Under the pieces are notes generated by a model. The model saw only the letters and a program-made list of their open reading frames with translations, was not told the origin of the DNA and searched no databases. Positions 45,289 to 53,732 of a stretch of 56,332 nucleotides of DNA are shown here, piece after piece. The stretch spans positions 1 through 56,332 of the forward strand of contig NZ_VFTZ01000031.1 in assembly GCF_006440775.1 (NCBI RefSeq), written 5' to 3'. The stretch is from Mesorhizobium sp. B2-7-2. Lineage in GTDB: Bacteria > Pseudomonadota > Alphaproteobacteria > Rhizobiales > Rhizobiaceae. The position numbers were made by a program, and so were the translations under genes. How positions within the stretch are numbered: the first letter of the stretch is position 1; each line of letters begins with the position of its first letter.

Positions 45289-45492
45289 TCAGGCACTTGG
45301 GGCAGTGCTGTCGCAGCACGCCCTCGAGCAGCTCTCCCGCTGCGCGGCCTTCTTGTCGATCGCCTTCGGGCCTCGCATGCAGGCGACGCGTGGAAGGTCT
45401 TTGCTGACTTCCATGTAGGCCGTTATGCCGAGCAGGCAGACCAGAGCAATAAGGGCCGCCACGAGCCAGCCGTTCAGCATATGTTGACGCAT
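45289..45492 (-). CDS. small membrane protein
   Basis: 67 aa with one TM helix (NGWLVAALIALVCLLGITAY) and a Cys-rich polar tail (VACMRGP, SCSRACC). The ATG at 45492 has GGGGGAAA 6 bases upstream. No family recognised. A longer frame back to 45729 overlaps the thioesterase gene and is not needed. Confidence 0.5.
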   Translation of the reverse strand: MRQHMLNGWLVAALIALVCLLGITAYMEVSKDLPRVACMRGPKAIDKKAAQRESCSRACCDSTAPSA

Positions 45493-45617
45493 TGTCTTTC
45501 CCCCGCGCCTACAAGGTGGGGCGTGAAGGCAACCATTGGATGTCGCGAAGCGCATCTCCCGCGCAGCCGTTGTTACAAAGCGGCAAGTCTGGGGAGAATC
45601 AGTATCCCGCCGGAGCG

Positions 45618-46013
45618 TCAGCTCTCGGCCGGAACCGGCTTCGGCTTGCCTTCGCCGTCGAGCGCCACCATGACGAAGTCGGCATGGGTGACCTTCTCCA
45701 TCAGATCGGAAAGATAGCGCTGCGCCCACGCCTCGACCTTGAGCACCATCGAGGTGCGGCCGACGCGCTCGACATGGGTGTAGATGCAGAGCGTGTCGCC
45801 GATCTTCATCGGCTTGGCGAAGGACATCTCCTTGACCGCGGCGGTGACCACGCGGCCCTTGGCGCGCTCGGCGGCGCGGATGCCGCAGGCAAGGTCCATC
45901 TGCGCCATCACCCAGCCGCCGAAGATGTCGCCGGCCGCATTGGCGTCGGACGGCATGGCGAGCGTGCGCAAGGTCAGATCGCCAAGCGGCTTGCCGTCCG
46001 CGTAATGCACCAT
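45618..46013 (-). CDS. acyl-CoA thioesterase (YciA-type hotdog)
   Basis: 131 aa, the usual length for YciA. Hydrolyses acyl-CoA to free acid and CoA. LRTLAMPSDANAAGDIFGGWVMAQMDLACG contains the catalytic Asn/Asp region; VTAAVKEMSFAKPMKIGD and CIYTHVERVGRTSM are typical of the hotdog fold. The ATG at 46013 follows AGGAGAGG; a start at 46067 is less likely. Confidence 0.92.
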   Translation of the reverse strand: MVHYADGKPLGDLTLRTLAMPSDANAAGDIFGGWVMAQMDLACGIRAAERAKGRVVTAAVKEMSFAKPMKIGDTLCIYTHVERVGRTSMVLKVEAWAQRYLSDLMEKVTHADFVMVALDGEGKPKPVPAES

Positions 46014-46145
46014 CGCGAAATCCTCTCCTGAAGCGATCGCCTCATCCCGTAGCGTCGCTCCCTTCACCCGTCAACGCGCGCACTGCTGACAGCCGGAGCT
46101 TTCAATCCTAGGCTATGCCCACAGAACGGCCTGCGGGGGAAGGAA

Positions 46146-46526
46146 TTGGCTTTGCCGCTCAATCGCATCGTCCTTTACGTCGGAAACATCGAAGCGGCGG
46201 TGACTTTTTACGAAAGGCACTTCGGCTTCAAAGCGCATCGTGAGGAAGGCGACAGGATCGTTGAGTTGGTCAATCCGGCCGGTGGTGCAAGTCTGATGCT
46301 TCATCTCGCGGCGAAGGGGCAGAAAAAGGGACAATCGACTGTCAAATTGGTCTTCGATGTCGAAGACGTCGAAGCCTTTGCCGCTTGCAGCGCCAAGGAC
46401 GGGCTGGAATTCGGCGCCCTGCACCGGGGCGACGGCTATGCCTTCGCCAACGCCCGCGATCCCAGCGGCAATCCGATATCGATTTCGAGCCGCGCCTTTC
46501 GGAAAGACGACAGTACCGTCGGCTAA
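46146..46526 (+). CDS. VOC/glyoxalase superfamily protein
   Basis: 126 aa, one vicinal-oxygen-chelate domain of paired beta-alpha-beta-beta-beta units: LNRIVLYVGNIEAAVTFYERHFGFK at the start and YAFANARDPSGNPISIS at the end. Metal ligands and substrate cannot be fixed. TTG start with AAGG very close upstream, so the exact start is uncertain. Confidence 0.82.
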   Translation: MALPLNRIVLYVGNIEAAVTFYERHFGFKAHREEGDRIVELVNPAGGASLMLHLAAKGQKKGQSTVKLVFDVEDVEAFAACSAKDGLEFGALHRGDGYAFANARDPSGNPISISSRAFRKDDSTVG

Positions 46527-46636
46527 GCACAAAGGCGCCGGTCGCTTTTTTCACAAGCCATGCCGGAAGCCACGGCGACGCCGCAAGCCGGCAATGTCTA
46601 GGGTAAGCGCAACATTGCGGAGCCCGCCTTTCCATC

Positions 46637-48253
46637 ATGCAGACTTACGACTTCATCATCGTCGGCTCCGGCTCGGCCGGTTCGGTCGTTGCCGACAGGC
46701 TGTCGGCCTCGGGCCGCTTCTCGGTGCTGGTGCTGGAGGCCGGCGGGACCGATCGGCGGTTCTATGTCCAGATGCCGCTAGGCTACGGCAAGACCTTCTT
46801 CGATCCGGCCGTCAACTGGAACTACAAGGCCGAGCCGGATCCCGGCCTGGCCGGCAACAGCGATCACTGGCCGCGCGGCAAGCTGCTTGGCGGGTCGAGC
46901 TCGATCAACGCCATGGTCTATATCAGGGGCGCGCGCGAGGATTTCGATGCCTGGGCGGCGGCCGGCAATCCGGGCTGGACATATGACGACCTCCTGCCCG
47001 CCTTCAAGGCGATGGAAGACAATGCGGCGGGCGCCGACCAGTGGCGCGGCGTCGGTGGCCCCTTGCACATCACCGACTGCACGAACGCGGTGCATCCGCT
47101 GACCAAGCGCTATCTTGCCGCCGCCGAACAGGCCGGCCTGCCGTTCAATCCGGACTTCAACGGCGCCTCCCAGGAAGGCGTCGGCGTCTACCAGATCACG
47201 ACGAAGAACGGACGCCGCATGTCGGCCGCCCGAGCCTTTCTGCGGCCGGCGATGAAGCGCTCAAACGTACGCGTCGAGACCAATGCTCTGGCGACGAAAA
47301 CCCTGTTCGAGGGCAAGCGCGCCGTCGGCATCGAATACGAGCAGAACGGGCAGAAGAAGACGGCTCGCGCGGGCCGCGAGGTGATCCTGTCGGGCGGCTC
47401 GATCAACTCGCCGCAACTGCTGCAGCTGTCCGGCGTCGGCCCTGCGGCCTTGCTGGCCGACTTCGCTATCCCGGTCGTGCAGGCCAATGACAATATCGGC
47501 GCCAATCTGCAGGACCATGTCGGCATCAACTACACTTTTAAAGGCAAGCTGCCGACGCTCAACCAGGTCCTTAGGCCCTGGTGGGGCAAGCTGCTCGTCG
47601 GCATGCAATACATCCTCTTGCGCTCCGGTCCGCTGTCGCTGTCGATGAACAATGCCGGCGGCTTTTTCCGCACCGACCCGTCGATGACGCGGCCGAACAT
47701 GCAGCTCTACTTCCAGGCCTTCTCCACCGTCATCCCGAAGAGCGGCGAGCGTCCGATCCTGACGCCCGACCCCTGGCCGGGCTTCTCGATCGGCCTGTCC
47801 AACTGCCGGCCCTCGAGCCGCGGCGAGATCATGATCCGCTCGAGGGACCCGCGCGACTATCCGAGGATCACGCCCAACGCCTATTCGACCAATGCCGATG
47901 TCGACGAGATGCTGGCGGCGGTGAAGTTCGTGCGCAAGATCGCCTCGATGCCGGCCCTGGCCGAGATCATCGAGGAAGAGGTTCTGCCCGGCCCGTCGAT
48001 CCAATCGGACGCCGACCTGATCCAGGATTTCAGGAAACGCTCAGGCACCGTCTATCACCCGGTCTCGACCTGCCGCATGGGGCCTGATGCGGCGCGCGCC
48101 GTCGTCGACCCGCGGCTTCGGGTGCACGGGCTGGATGCGTTGCGCGTCATCGACGCTTCAATTTTCCCCGACAACATCACGGGCAACACCAACGCCGCCG
48201 CGATCCTGACCGGATGGAAAGGCGCCGACCTGGTTCTGGAGGATCACAAATGA
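46637..48253 (+). CDS. GMC family oxidoreductase (choline/alcohol dehydrogenase-like)
   Basis: 538 aa flavoenzyme. FAD-binding DFIIVGSGSAGSVVADRLS; GMC signatures RGKLLGGSSSINAMVYIRG and GSINSPQLLQLSGVGP; catalytic His regions YHPVSTCRMG and NITGNTNAAAILTG. Oxidises an alcohol group of a small molecule. First gene of a three-gene operon; the next start overlaps its stop (ATGA). Substrate not known. Confidence 0.93.
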   Translation: MQTYDFIIVGSGSAGSVVADRLSASGRFSVLVLEAGGTDRRFYVQMPLGYGKTFFDPAVNWNYKAEPDPGLAGNSDHWPRGKLLGGSSSINAMVYIRGAREDFDAWAAAGNPGWTYDDLLPAFKAMEDNAAGADQWRGVGGPLHITDCTNAVHPLTKRYLAAAEQAGLPFNPDFNGASQEGVGVYQITTKNGRRMSAARAFLRPAMKRSNVRVETNALATKTLFEGKRAVGIEYEQNGQKKTARAGREVILSGGSINSPQLLQLSGVGPAALLADFAIPVVQANDNIGANLQDHVGINYTFKGKLPTLNQVLRPWWGKLLVGMQYILLRSGPLSLSMNNAGGFFRTDPSMTRPNMQLYFQAFSTVIPKSGERPILTPDPWPGFSIGLSNCRPSSRGEIMIRSRDPRDYPRITPNAYSTNADVDEMLAAVKFVRKIASMPALAEIIEEEVLPGPSIQSDADLIQDFRKRSGTVYHPVSTCRMGPDAARAVVDPRLRVHGLDALRVIDASIFPDNITGNTNAAAILTGWKGADLVLEDHK

Positions 48254-49461
48254 AAATCACCGAAGTGAAGACCTGGATTGTCGGCAACCCGCCGCCCGGC
48301 ATCGGCGGCAAGTATTTCATCTTCGTCAAGCTCACCACCGATGGCGGCGTGGTCGGCTATGGCGAAGCCTACAATGCCACCTTCTCCGCGCACGTCACCG
48401 CAAGGATGATCGAGGACATGGCCGAGCGCTATCTCGTCGGCCGCGATCCGCATGACATCGAGAATTTCTTCCGCCGCGCCTATTCCTCCGGCTTCACCCA
48501 GCGCCCCGACGTCTCCGGCATGGGCTGCTTCTCGGCGCTCGAAATGGCCTGCTGGGATATCGTCGGCAAGGAAGCCGGCAAGCCGGTCTACAAGCTGCTC
48601 GGCGGCCAGGTGCACGAGACGCTTCGTTCCTACACTTATCTCTATCCGCACACCGGCAGCGTCCATTCGGAAGATGCGCGCGGCAAGAACGTCTATAACG
48701 ACCCCGACATGGCTGCCGCCTGCGCGCTCGAATATGTCGAGCAGGGTTTTAACGCCGTGAAGCTCGATCCGGCCGGCCCCTACACCGCCTATGACGGCCA
48801 TCAGCCGCGCCTGATCGACATCGACCTGTCGGCGCGCATGGTCAAGGCGATCCGCGAAGCAGTCGGTAACAGGGCGGATATCCTGTTCGGCACGCATGGC
48901 CAGTTCACCGCCTCCGGCGCGCTGCGGCTCGCCCGCGCCATCGAGCCCTACGATCCGCTCTGGTTCGAGGAGCCGGTGCCGCCGGATATGCCCGAGGTGA
49001 TGGCGCAGGTCGCCCGCGGCACATCCATTCCGATCGCCACCGGCGAGCGGCTGACGACGAAGTTCGAGTTCGCCCGCGTCATCGAGAACCGCGCCGCGAC
49101 CATCCTGCAGCCGGATCTCGGCCGCTCCGGCGGCATCCTCGAGACCAAGAAGATCGCCGCAATGGCCGAAGCCTACCACATCCAGGTCGCGCCGCACTGC
49201 TATTGCGGCCCGATCGTCGGCGCCGCCAACGTCCAGCTCGCGGTGACGCTGCCCAATTTCCTGATCCTGGAATCGCTCAAGCAGTGGGACGGTTTCCACG
49301 CCACGCTGCTCAAGAAGAAGATCGAGTGGCAGGACGGCAACGTCATCCCCTCGAAGGAGCCCGGCCTCGGCGTCGAGCTCGACGAGGCGGTCTGCGACGC
49401 CCATCCCTATAGCGGCAAGGAGCTGCATCTGCAGATGATGCAGACGCCGCTGATGCCGTGA
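48250..49461 (+). CDS. mandelate racemase/muconate lactonizing enzyme family (sugar-acid dehydratase-like)
   Basis: 403 aa, enolase superfamily. N-terminal capping domain, then barrel with metal/catalytic motifs KLDPAGP, FGTHGQFTA, WFEEPVPPD, ATGERLTT, LQPDLGRSGGI and the late His in APHCYCGPIVGAAN. The layout suggests dehydration of a sugar acid (gluconate/galactonate dehydratase-like) but a cycloisomerase is possible. Start ATG overlaps the GMC gene; the stop overlaps the next GTG. Confidence 0.9.
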   Translation: MKITEVKTWIVGNPPPGIGGKYFIFVKLTTDGGVVGYGEAYNATFSAHVTARMIEDMAERYLVGRDPHDIENFFRRAYSSGFTQRPDVSGMGCFSALEMACWDIVGKEAGKPVYKLLGGQVHETLRSYTYLYPHTGSVHSEDARGKNVYNDPDMAAACALEYVEQGFNAVKLDPAGPYTAYDGHQPRLIDIDLSARMVKAIREAVGNRADILFGTHGQFTASGALRLARAIEPYDPLWFEEPVPPDMPEVMAQVARGTSIPIATGERLTTKFEFARVIENRAATILQPDLGRSGGILETKKIAAMAEAYHIQVAPHCYCGPIVGAANVQLAVTLPNFLILESLKQWDGFHATLLKKKIEWQDGNVIPSKEPGLGVELDEAVCDAHPYSGKELHLQMMQTPLMP

Positions 49462-50375
49462 CCCTCGCTTACGCCTTCGTCGGCCTTGGCCATCTCGGCG
49501 GCAACCTTGCCGCCAGCCTGCTGCGCAACGGCTTTGCCGTCACCGTCTTCGATCGCGATCCGGCAACGGTCGAGCGCCTTGTCGCGCTCGGCGCCACGGC
49601 GGCGACGAGCCCGGCCGATGCTGCGGTGCGCGCCGGCAATGCGATCACCTGCCTGCCCTCGCCGAAGGTCAGCGAAACAGTGCTCACTGGTCCGGACGGA
49701 TTGCTCCAGGGCCTCCCCGCGGGCGGCACCTGGATCGAGATGTCGACCAATGGCCGCGACGAGATTTTGCGACTTGCCGCCCTTGCATCGAAAAAAGGCA
49801 TTGAGACGCTCGAATGCCCGGTGACCGGCGGCGTGCACCTGGCCGCGATGGGCAGGATCACCGCCCTCGTCGGCGGCGACGCCGCGCTCTATGAGCGGCA
49901 CCGCCCGGCCATCGAGGCGATGTGCGCGAAATCCTTCCTGATGGGCCCGGTCGGCTCGGCCGCGGTGATCAAGGTCATCACCAATATGCTCGCCTTCATC
50001 CATCTCGTCGCCGCCGGCGAGGCGCTGATGCTCGCCAAACAGGGCGGGCTCGATCTCGCCCAAGCCTACCACGCCATCGTCGCCTCTTCCGGCAACAGCT
50101 TCGTCCACGAGACGGAGAGCCAGCTGGTGCTCAACGGCTCCTACGACATCGGCTTCACCATGGACCTGGCGCTGAAGGACCTCGGCTTCGCGCTTGCCAT
50201 GGGCAGGGATTTCGGCGCGCCGCTCGATCTGGCGACACGCGTCAACGCGATTTTCGAGGAGGGAAAACGCGCCTATGGCGGTGGCGCCTGGTCGACCCAA
50301 ATCGTCAAGCTGCTGGAGGATGAAGTCGGCACGGAGCTTCGCGCACCGGGCTTCCCGGCAAAGCTCGAAATTTGA
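49458..50375 (+). CDS. NAD(P)-dependent beta-hydroxyacid dehydrogenase family protein
   Basis: 305 aa. Rossmann GLGHLGGNLAASLL at the N-terminus, substrate-binding CPVTGGVHLAAMGRITALVGG, and the catalytic Lys in AAVIKVITNMLAFIHL. Related to 3-hydroxyisobutyrate and tartronate-semialdehyde dehydrogenases, so it would act on a 3-hydroxy acid or semialdehyde. GTG start overlapping the previous stop (GTGA). Last gene of the operon. Confidence 0.92.
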   Translation: MTLAYAFVGLGHLGGNLAASLLRNGFAVTVFDRDPATVERLVALGATAATSPADAAVRAGNAITCLPSPKVSETVLTGPDGLLQGLPAGGTWIEMSTNGRDEILRLAALASKKGIETLECPVTGGVHLAAMGRITALVGGDAALYERHRPAIEAMCAKSFLMGPVGSAAVIKVITNMLAFIHLVAAGEALMLAKQGGLDLAQAYHAIVASSGNSFVHETESQLVLNGSYDIGFTMDLALKDLGFALAMGRDFGAPLDLATRVNAIFEEGKRAYGGGAWSTQIVKLLEDEVGTELRAPGFPAKLEI

Positions 50376-50532
50376 AACAGCGGGATCGTGGAATGAAATC
50401 AGGGCTTTGAGTAAGCCTCCGGAATCATCCCCGCAACGAATTGAATCGGAACTTCAACATCTCGGTTGGTTCTCAGGCAGAAGTTCCGACCAGACTGCAT
50501 ACCTCGACAATTGGCGGAACCGGCCTTCCCTT

Positions 50533-50688
50533 CGTCATACTCGGGGCTTGACCCGAGTATCCATGCCGCGACCAAGCCGAAAGGTGCAGCGGTGAAGAAT
50601 TCTGCACCGTGGCTGCGCTCAGGACTCCCGGCATGGATCCCAGGGTCTCCGCGACGGAGCTTCGCTCCTGCTTCGCCCAGGGATGACG
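50533..50688. repeat. solo copy of the stem-loop module found inside the MITEs
   Basis: From CGTCAT to ATGACG, with the recognisable parts ATCCATGCC, GGCATGGATCCCAGGGTC and GACGGAGCTTCGCTCCTG shared with 25338-25516 and 42618-42798. Here no terminal inverted repeats were found, so this is the module alone. It fills most of the space between the dehydrogenase and kinase genes. Confidence 0.7.
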
Positions 50689-50726
50689 ACGCCGCGGGGC
50701 GCTCCACCCCTGGCCAACGTCTTGAT

Positions 50727-51665
50727 TCAACCTCTCAGCGTCAGCGCGCCGGGCAGGATCTCGAACGTCGCCGGAATCCGGCCTGGCGACTCGCCGTCTA
50801 TGTCGACCAGCGCGCCGTTCTTCTCGGCATCGCCGAGCGGCTCGACCAGCACCTTGCGGCCACGCAGGATGGTGATTGCCGGATGGTTGCGATGGCGGCC
50901 GCCATAGAGCAGGCGGAGGTCGCGGATCAGCCCAAGCTTGCCGGCGGCCCGCAGGATGACGATATCGAACTGGCCGTCGGCGAGCTCGGCGTCCGGCGCG
51001 ATCATCATGCCGCCGCCGAAGAATTTGCCGTTGGCCACCGCGACCAGCGCCATGCGCGCCTCGACCGGCTCGCCGTCGTCGATGGTGATCCTGACATCCT
51101 GAAAACGGTAGCGGATGAACTCCAGCACGGTGCGCCAGAAGAACAGCGCCTTGGCCGAGACCCTGCCCTTGCGCTTGTCGGCATTGACGGCGCGATCCGT
51201 CGCGCCGGACAGGCCCAGGCTGGCGATGTTGATGAAGTGGCGGCTGGCCAGCGCGCCGTGATCGTCGATGTAGCAGATGCGGCCGGCATCGATTTTTCGC
51301 GCCTTGGTATCGGCGATCCGCTTCAGCGCGGCGTCGATGCCGCGCGGCAGGCCAAGCCCGCGCGCGAAGTCGATGCCGGTACCACAGGGCAGAAGCCCAA
51401 GCGCCGCTTCCTGGCCGGTCTCGTCCTGTGCCTGCAGCAACCCGTCGGCCACCTCGCTGGCGGTGCCGTCGCCGCCTGCCGCGATCACCAGGTCGCACCC
51501 GCCGGCGGCGAGGTCGATTGCCAATCGCTCGGCGTCGCCGCTGGCCTGCGTTTCCCGCAAGTCGAAATCGCCGAAATTCCTGTTGAGCGATGCCGCGGCC
51601 TCCGCCCAATGCCGCTTGAGCCTGCCGCCGCCGGCAATCGGATTGAGAACCACCCCGACTTTCAA
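50727..51665 (-). CDS. diacylglycerol kinase catalytic-domain protein (YegS-like)
   Basis: 312 aa. Motif NPIAGGGR at the N-terminus and the nucleotide-binding GGDGTASEVADGLL are diagnostic of the DAGK/sphingosine-kinase fold; LPCGTGIDFARGLGLP follows. Phosphorylates a lipid or other alcohol; substrate unknown. The TTG at 51665 lies 6 bases after GGGGGAGG and is preferred over longer frames. Confidence 0.88.
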   Translation of the reverse strand: MKVGVVLNPIAGGGRLKRHWAEAAASLNRNFGDFDLRETQASGDAERLAIDLAAGGCDLVIAAGGDGTASEVADGLLQAQDETGQEAALGLLPCGTGIDFARGLGLPRGIDAALKRIADTKARKIDAGRICYIDDHGALASRHFINIASLGLSGATDRAVNADKRKGRVSAKALFFWRTVLEFIRYRFQDVRITIDDGEPVEARMALVAVANGKFFGGGMMIAPDAELADGQFDIVILRAAGKLGLIRDLRLLYGGRHRNHPAITILRGRKVLVEPLGDAEKNGALVDIDGESPGRIPATFEILPGALTLRG

Positions 51666-51929
51666 GTCGACCTCCCCCGAGGCAAGTCGCGCAACAGGCG
51701 CGGCGGCAACCGCGCTGGTACCCAAAATCTTTAGCCGACATTGAAACGCGGACCGGGCGCCGGAGCAAGGCTCCAACGTCCAGCGGTCACAGAAAAGCGG
51801 GGCAGGCTGTCTAAGCGGTTCGGTCGGCGGATTCCGCTGCTTTTGCCATTGGTCCCCGATAATCCCGCTATCCACAGGCTCACCGGCATTCCCCCGACCC
51901 CTTACCCGGCGTACATTCAACTCATCTCA

Positions 51930-52307
51930 GGCGGCTACCGAACGCCCCGCCGAAAGGCAAAAGCGCAAGGCGGATTTCCTGAGGCCCGTACGGCCCGGAA
52001 CGAAAGCAGGCTCGCCTGTTTGAGGGACGGATACCGAGACCTACGGGTGCCGCGGAAAGCGTGCTAACGCCGACGGCGGACCGATGCTGCCATGAAGGCC
52101 GGGAAAAACCTTCGATGGCACGCTGGGCGAAGCCCGCAAGGGTGGAGATCGGCTTGGTCTGGAACGGGAGCTGCCCTGGGCGGCGACTGGCAGGACCGTC
52201 AAAATCAAGGCCGGGCTGGCGCGACGACTTCACGGAAGTTGCTGCCTTAACCGGTTCCTGATCTGACAGGGAGGCGCTGGGAGAAATCCCGGCGCCGACT
52301 GTCTTTT
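51930..52307 (+). ncRNA. possible structured non-coding RNA of unknown family
   Basis: Hairpins seen on the plus strand: GCC-GAAA-GGC (51949-51958); TGCCAT/ATGGCA with inner AAGG/CCTT (52088-52120); GGGC-GAA-GCCC (52125-52135); an 11-bp stem with one mismatch (52220-52230 with 52234-52244); and a terminator at 52265-52307. GNRA-like loops recur. I searched by eye for landmarks of RNase P RNA, tmRNA and SRP RNA and found none. The 5' end is a guess. Confidence 0.35.
52265..52307 (+). terminator. Rho-independent terminator
   Basis: Composite stem: GACAG/CTGTC outside, then GGCGC/GCGCC, one mismatch, GGGA/TCCC closed by a GAAA loop (52283-52286), followed by TTTT at 52304-52307. It shows that a plus-strand transcript ends here although no protein gene lies upstream on that strand. 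Confidence 0.75.
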
Positions 52308-52566
52308 GGTGCATCCCCAGGCGCGCAGTGGCCCCTGCGGAGGCCGCTTGCCAGCAACAACCTGTTCCTGCCCGGGGTTCGACCAGGCCGGTGCCAAATT
52401 GGAACATGTCCACGCCGGCGACTGAGGCATTTCGGTCACAGTTCCCGGCGGAGTACCTTCGGAAACGTCCCGTCATCCACATTTCACAATAGCGGCCAAA
52501 TCCCGCCTTGTTCGGCGTGGATTGATGCAACCGGGGTGCAGAGGGCAATTTCGAAGGGACAAGACC

Positions 52567-53082
52567 GTGATCAAGACCGCCCTTGTCGCCATGACCATTG
52601 TCGGCTGCGACTGCGACGCCAAGCTGTGCGAATATATCGGCGAGACGCCGGCCAAATGGGCGACGCTCGCCGACTGCGAAGCGGCGATGAAGAGCCAGAT
52701 GCTGCACCAGCGCAATTTCAACTATCCGCTTGTTTCAGGCATTTGCCGCGTCAAGGGCTCGGCCTCTTCCTCCGAGCTTGCCGAGAAAGCTTCCAGGCCG
52801 GATCTGAAACCCAGGAACCGCGTCGTCGAAACCATCGCCCCGCTGCCGCCCGAGCTCGACCATCGCCCGAGCGTCCCGGTCGGCGGAACGGTGACCGCCA
52901 GCGAAACGGAATCGGCAAAGCCGGTCGCCTTCGACAGGTCGGTCGATGGCGGCCGCGCCGTGCTCTACCGCACCAAGGCCGGCTATGCCGTGGTCAAGAC
53001 CGACCTCAGCCGCGCTGCCGGCGCAACGGTGGACGCGGCGAAGCGCTCGGCGAACTGGCTGGCCGGATTGACCGGGCTGTAA
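52567..53082 (+). CDS. conserved-looking hypothetical protein
   Basis: 171 aa, no family recognised. The first part VIKTALVAMTIVGCDCDAKLCEYI is hydrophobic then Cys-rich (Cys at CDCDAKLCEY, ADCEAAM, SGICRVKG); the middle is Pro-rich; the C-terminus is SANWLAGLTGL. The GTG at 52567 has AAGGGA upstream; an ATG at 52522 is an alternative. May be exported, but no clean signal peptide is seen. Confidence 0.6.
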   Translation: MIKTALVAMTIVGCDCDAKLCEYIGETPAKWATLADCEAAMKSQMLHQRNFNYPLVSGICRVKGSASSSELAEKASRPDLKPRNRVVETIAPLPPELDHRPSVPVGGTVTASETESAKPVAFDRSVDGGRAVLYRTKAGYAVVKTDLSRAAGATVDAAKRSANWLAGLTGL

Positions 53083-53246
53083 GCCTGCCCACGGTTCAGG
53101 TCGGCCCGAGCAGAAGTGAAGCCATTCCCTTATCATTGCCCGATGACAAAGGCGTAGGGCCGCTTCGCAACCGCAGATCGGATTGATCAAGCCGACACAT
53201 TGCCCGAAGATAACGCACAGGATATTGGCCTTCACCGGGGGGTGTC

Positions 53247-53729
53247 ATGACAATTGCCGTTCGTATCGCGTTATCCCTGCTGCTGGCGCTCGCTCCCTTG
53301 CATGCCAAGGCGGAAGGCGACGACAAGGCCATGGTGATCGCATCCGACGACGCCGAGATGGCGGCGGCGGTCGAGAAGGCGCGATCCAGCCTGGATGAAT
53401 TCCTGGCTTTGTCCGACGCTCCGCCGCCGGGGACCGACAAGTTCAAGCTGAAGGTGATGATCGTCGACGGCAATGCGACGGAGCATTTCTGGATCATTCC
53501 CTTCAAGCGGACCGCCAACGGCTTCGTCGGCATATTGGCGAACGAGCCGGAAATCGTTCAAAACGTCGTCCTTGGCCAGAACATCGAATTCGCCAGGGAC
53601 GACATTTCCGACTGGGGCTACACCAGGAACGGCCGCCAGGTCGGCAGCTTCACCGTCTGCGTGATGCTCAAGAAGATGTCGAAGGAAGACGCGGATTACA
53701 TGCGTTCTGCATACGGCTTCGATTGCTGA
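53247..53729 (+). CDS. exported DUF2314 domain protein
   Basis: 160 aa. Signal peptide MTIAVRIALSLLLALAPLHAKA, then a DUF2314 domain: KFKLKVMIVDG, EHFWIIPFKRTANGFVGILANEPEIV, ISDWGYTRNGRQVGSFTVCVML. Function unknown. Its stop is 3 bp from the convergent CapA gene. Confidence 0.8.
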   Translation: MTIAVRIALSLLLALAPLHAKAEGDDKAMVIASDDAEMAAAVEKARSSLDEFLALSDAPPPGTDKFKLKVMIVDGNATEHFWIIPFKRTANGFVGILANEPEIVQNVVLGQNIEFARDDISDWGYTRNGRQVGSFTVCVMLKKMSKEDADYMRSAYGFDC

Positions 53730-53732
53730 ACC

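Larger units (their letters stand above)
51666..52566. other. 900-bp region without a convincing protein gene
   Basis: Only short or featureless frames. The minus-strand frame 51922-52707 mainly mirrors the next gene and the hairpin-rich stretch. The middle (about 51930-52307) looks like structured RNA and ends in an intrinsic terminator; the rest presumably holds promoters. Confidence 0.5.

Noticed and set aside
51930..52440. RNase P RNA, tmRNA, SRP RNA or cobalamin riboswitch
   Set aside because: The conserved landmark sequences of each were looked for on both strands and not found, so only a generic structured-RNA call is kept.
51922..52707. 261-codon minus-strand frame
   Set aside because: Partly antisense to the 52567 gene and partly over hairpin-rich DNA; no recognisable protein features.
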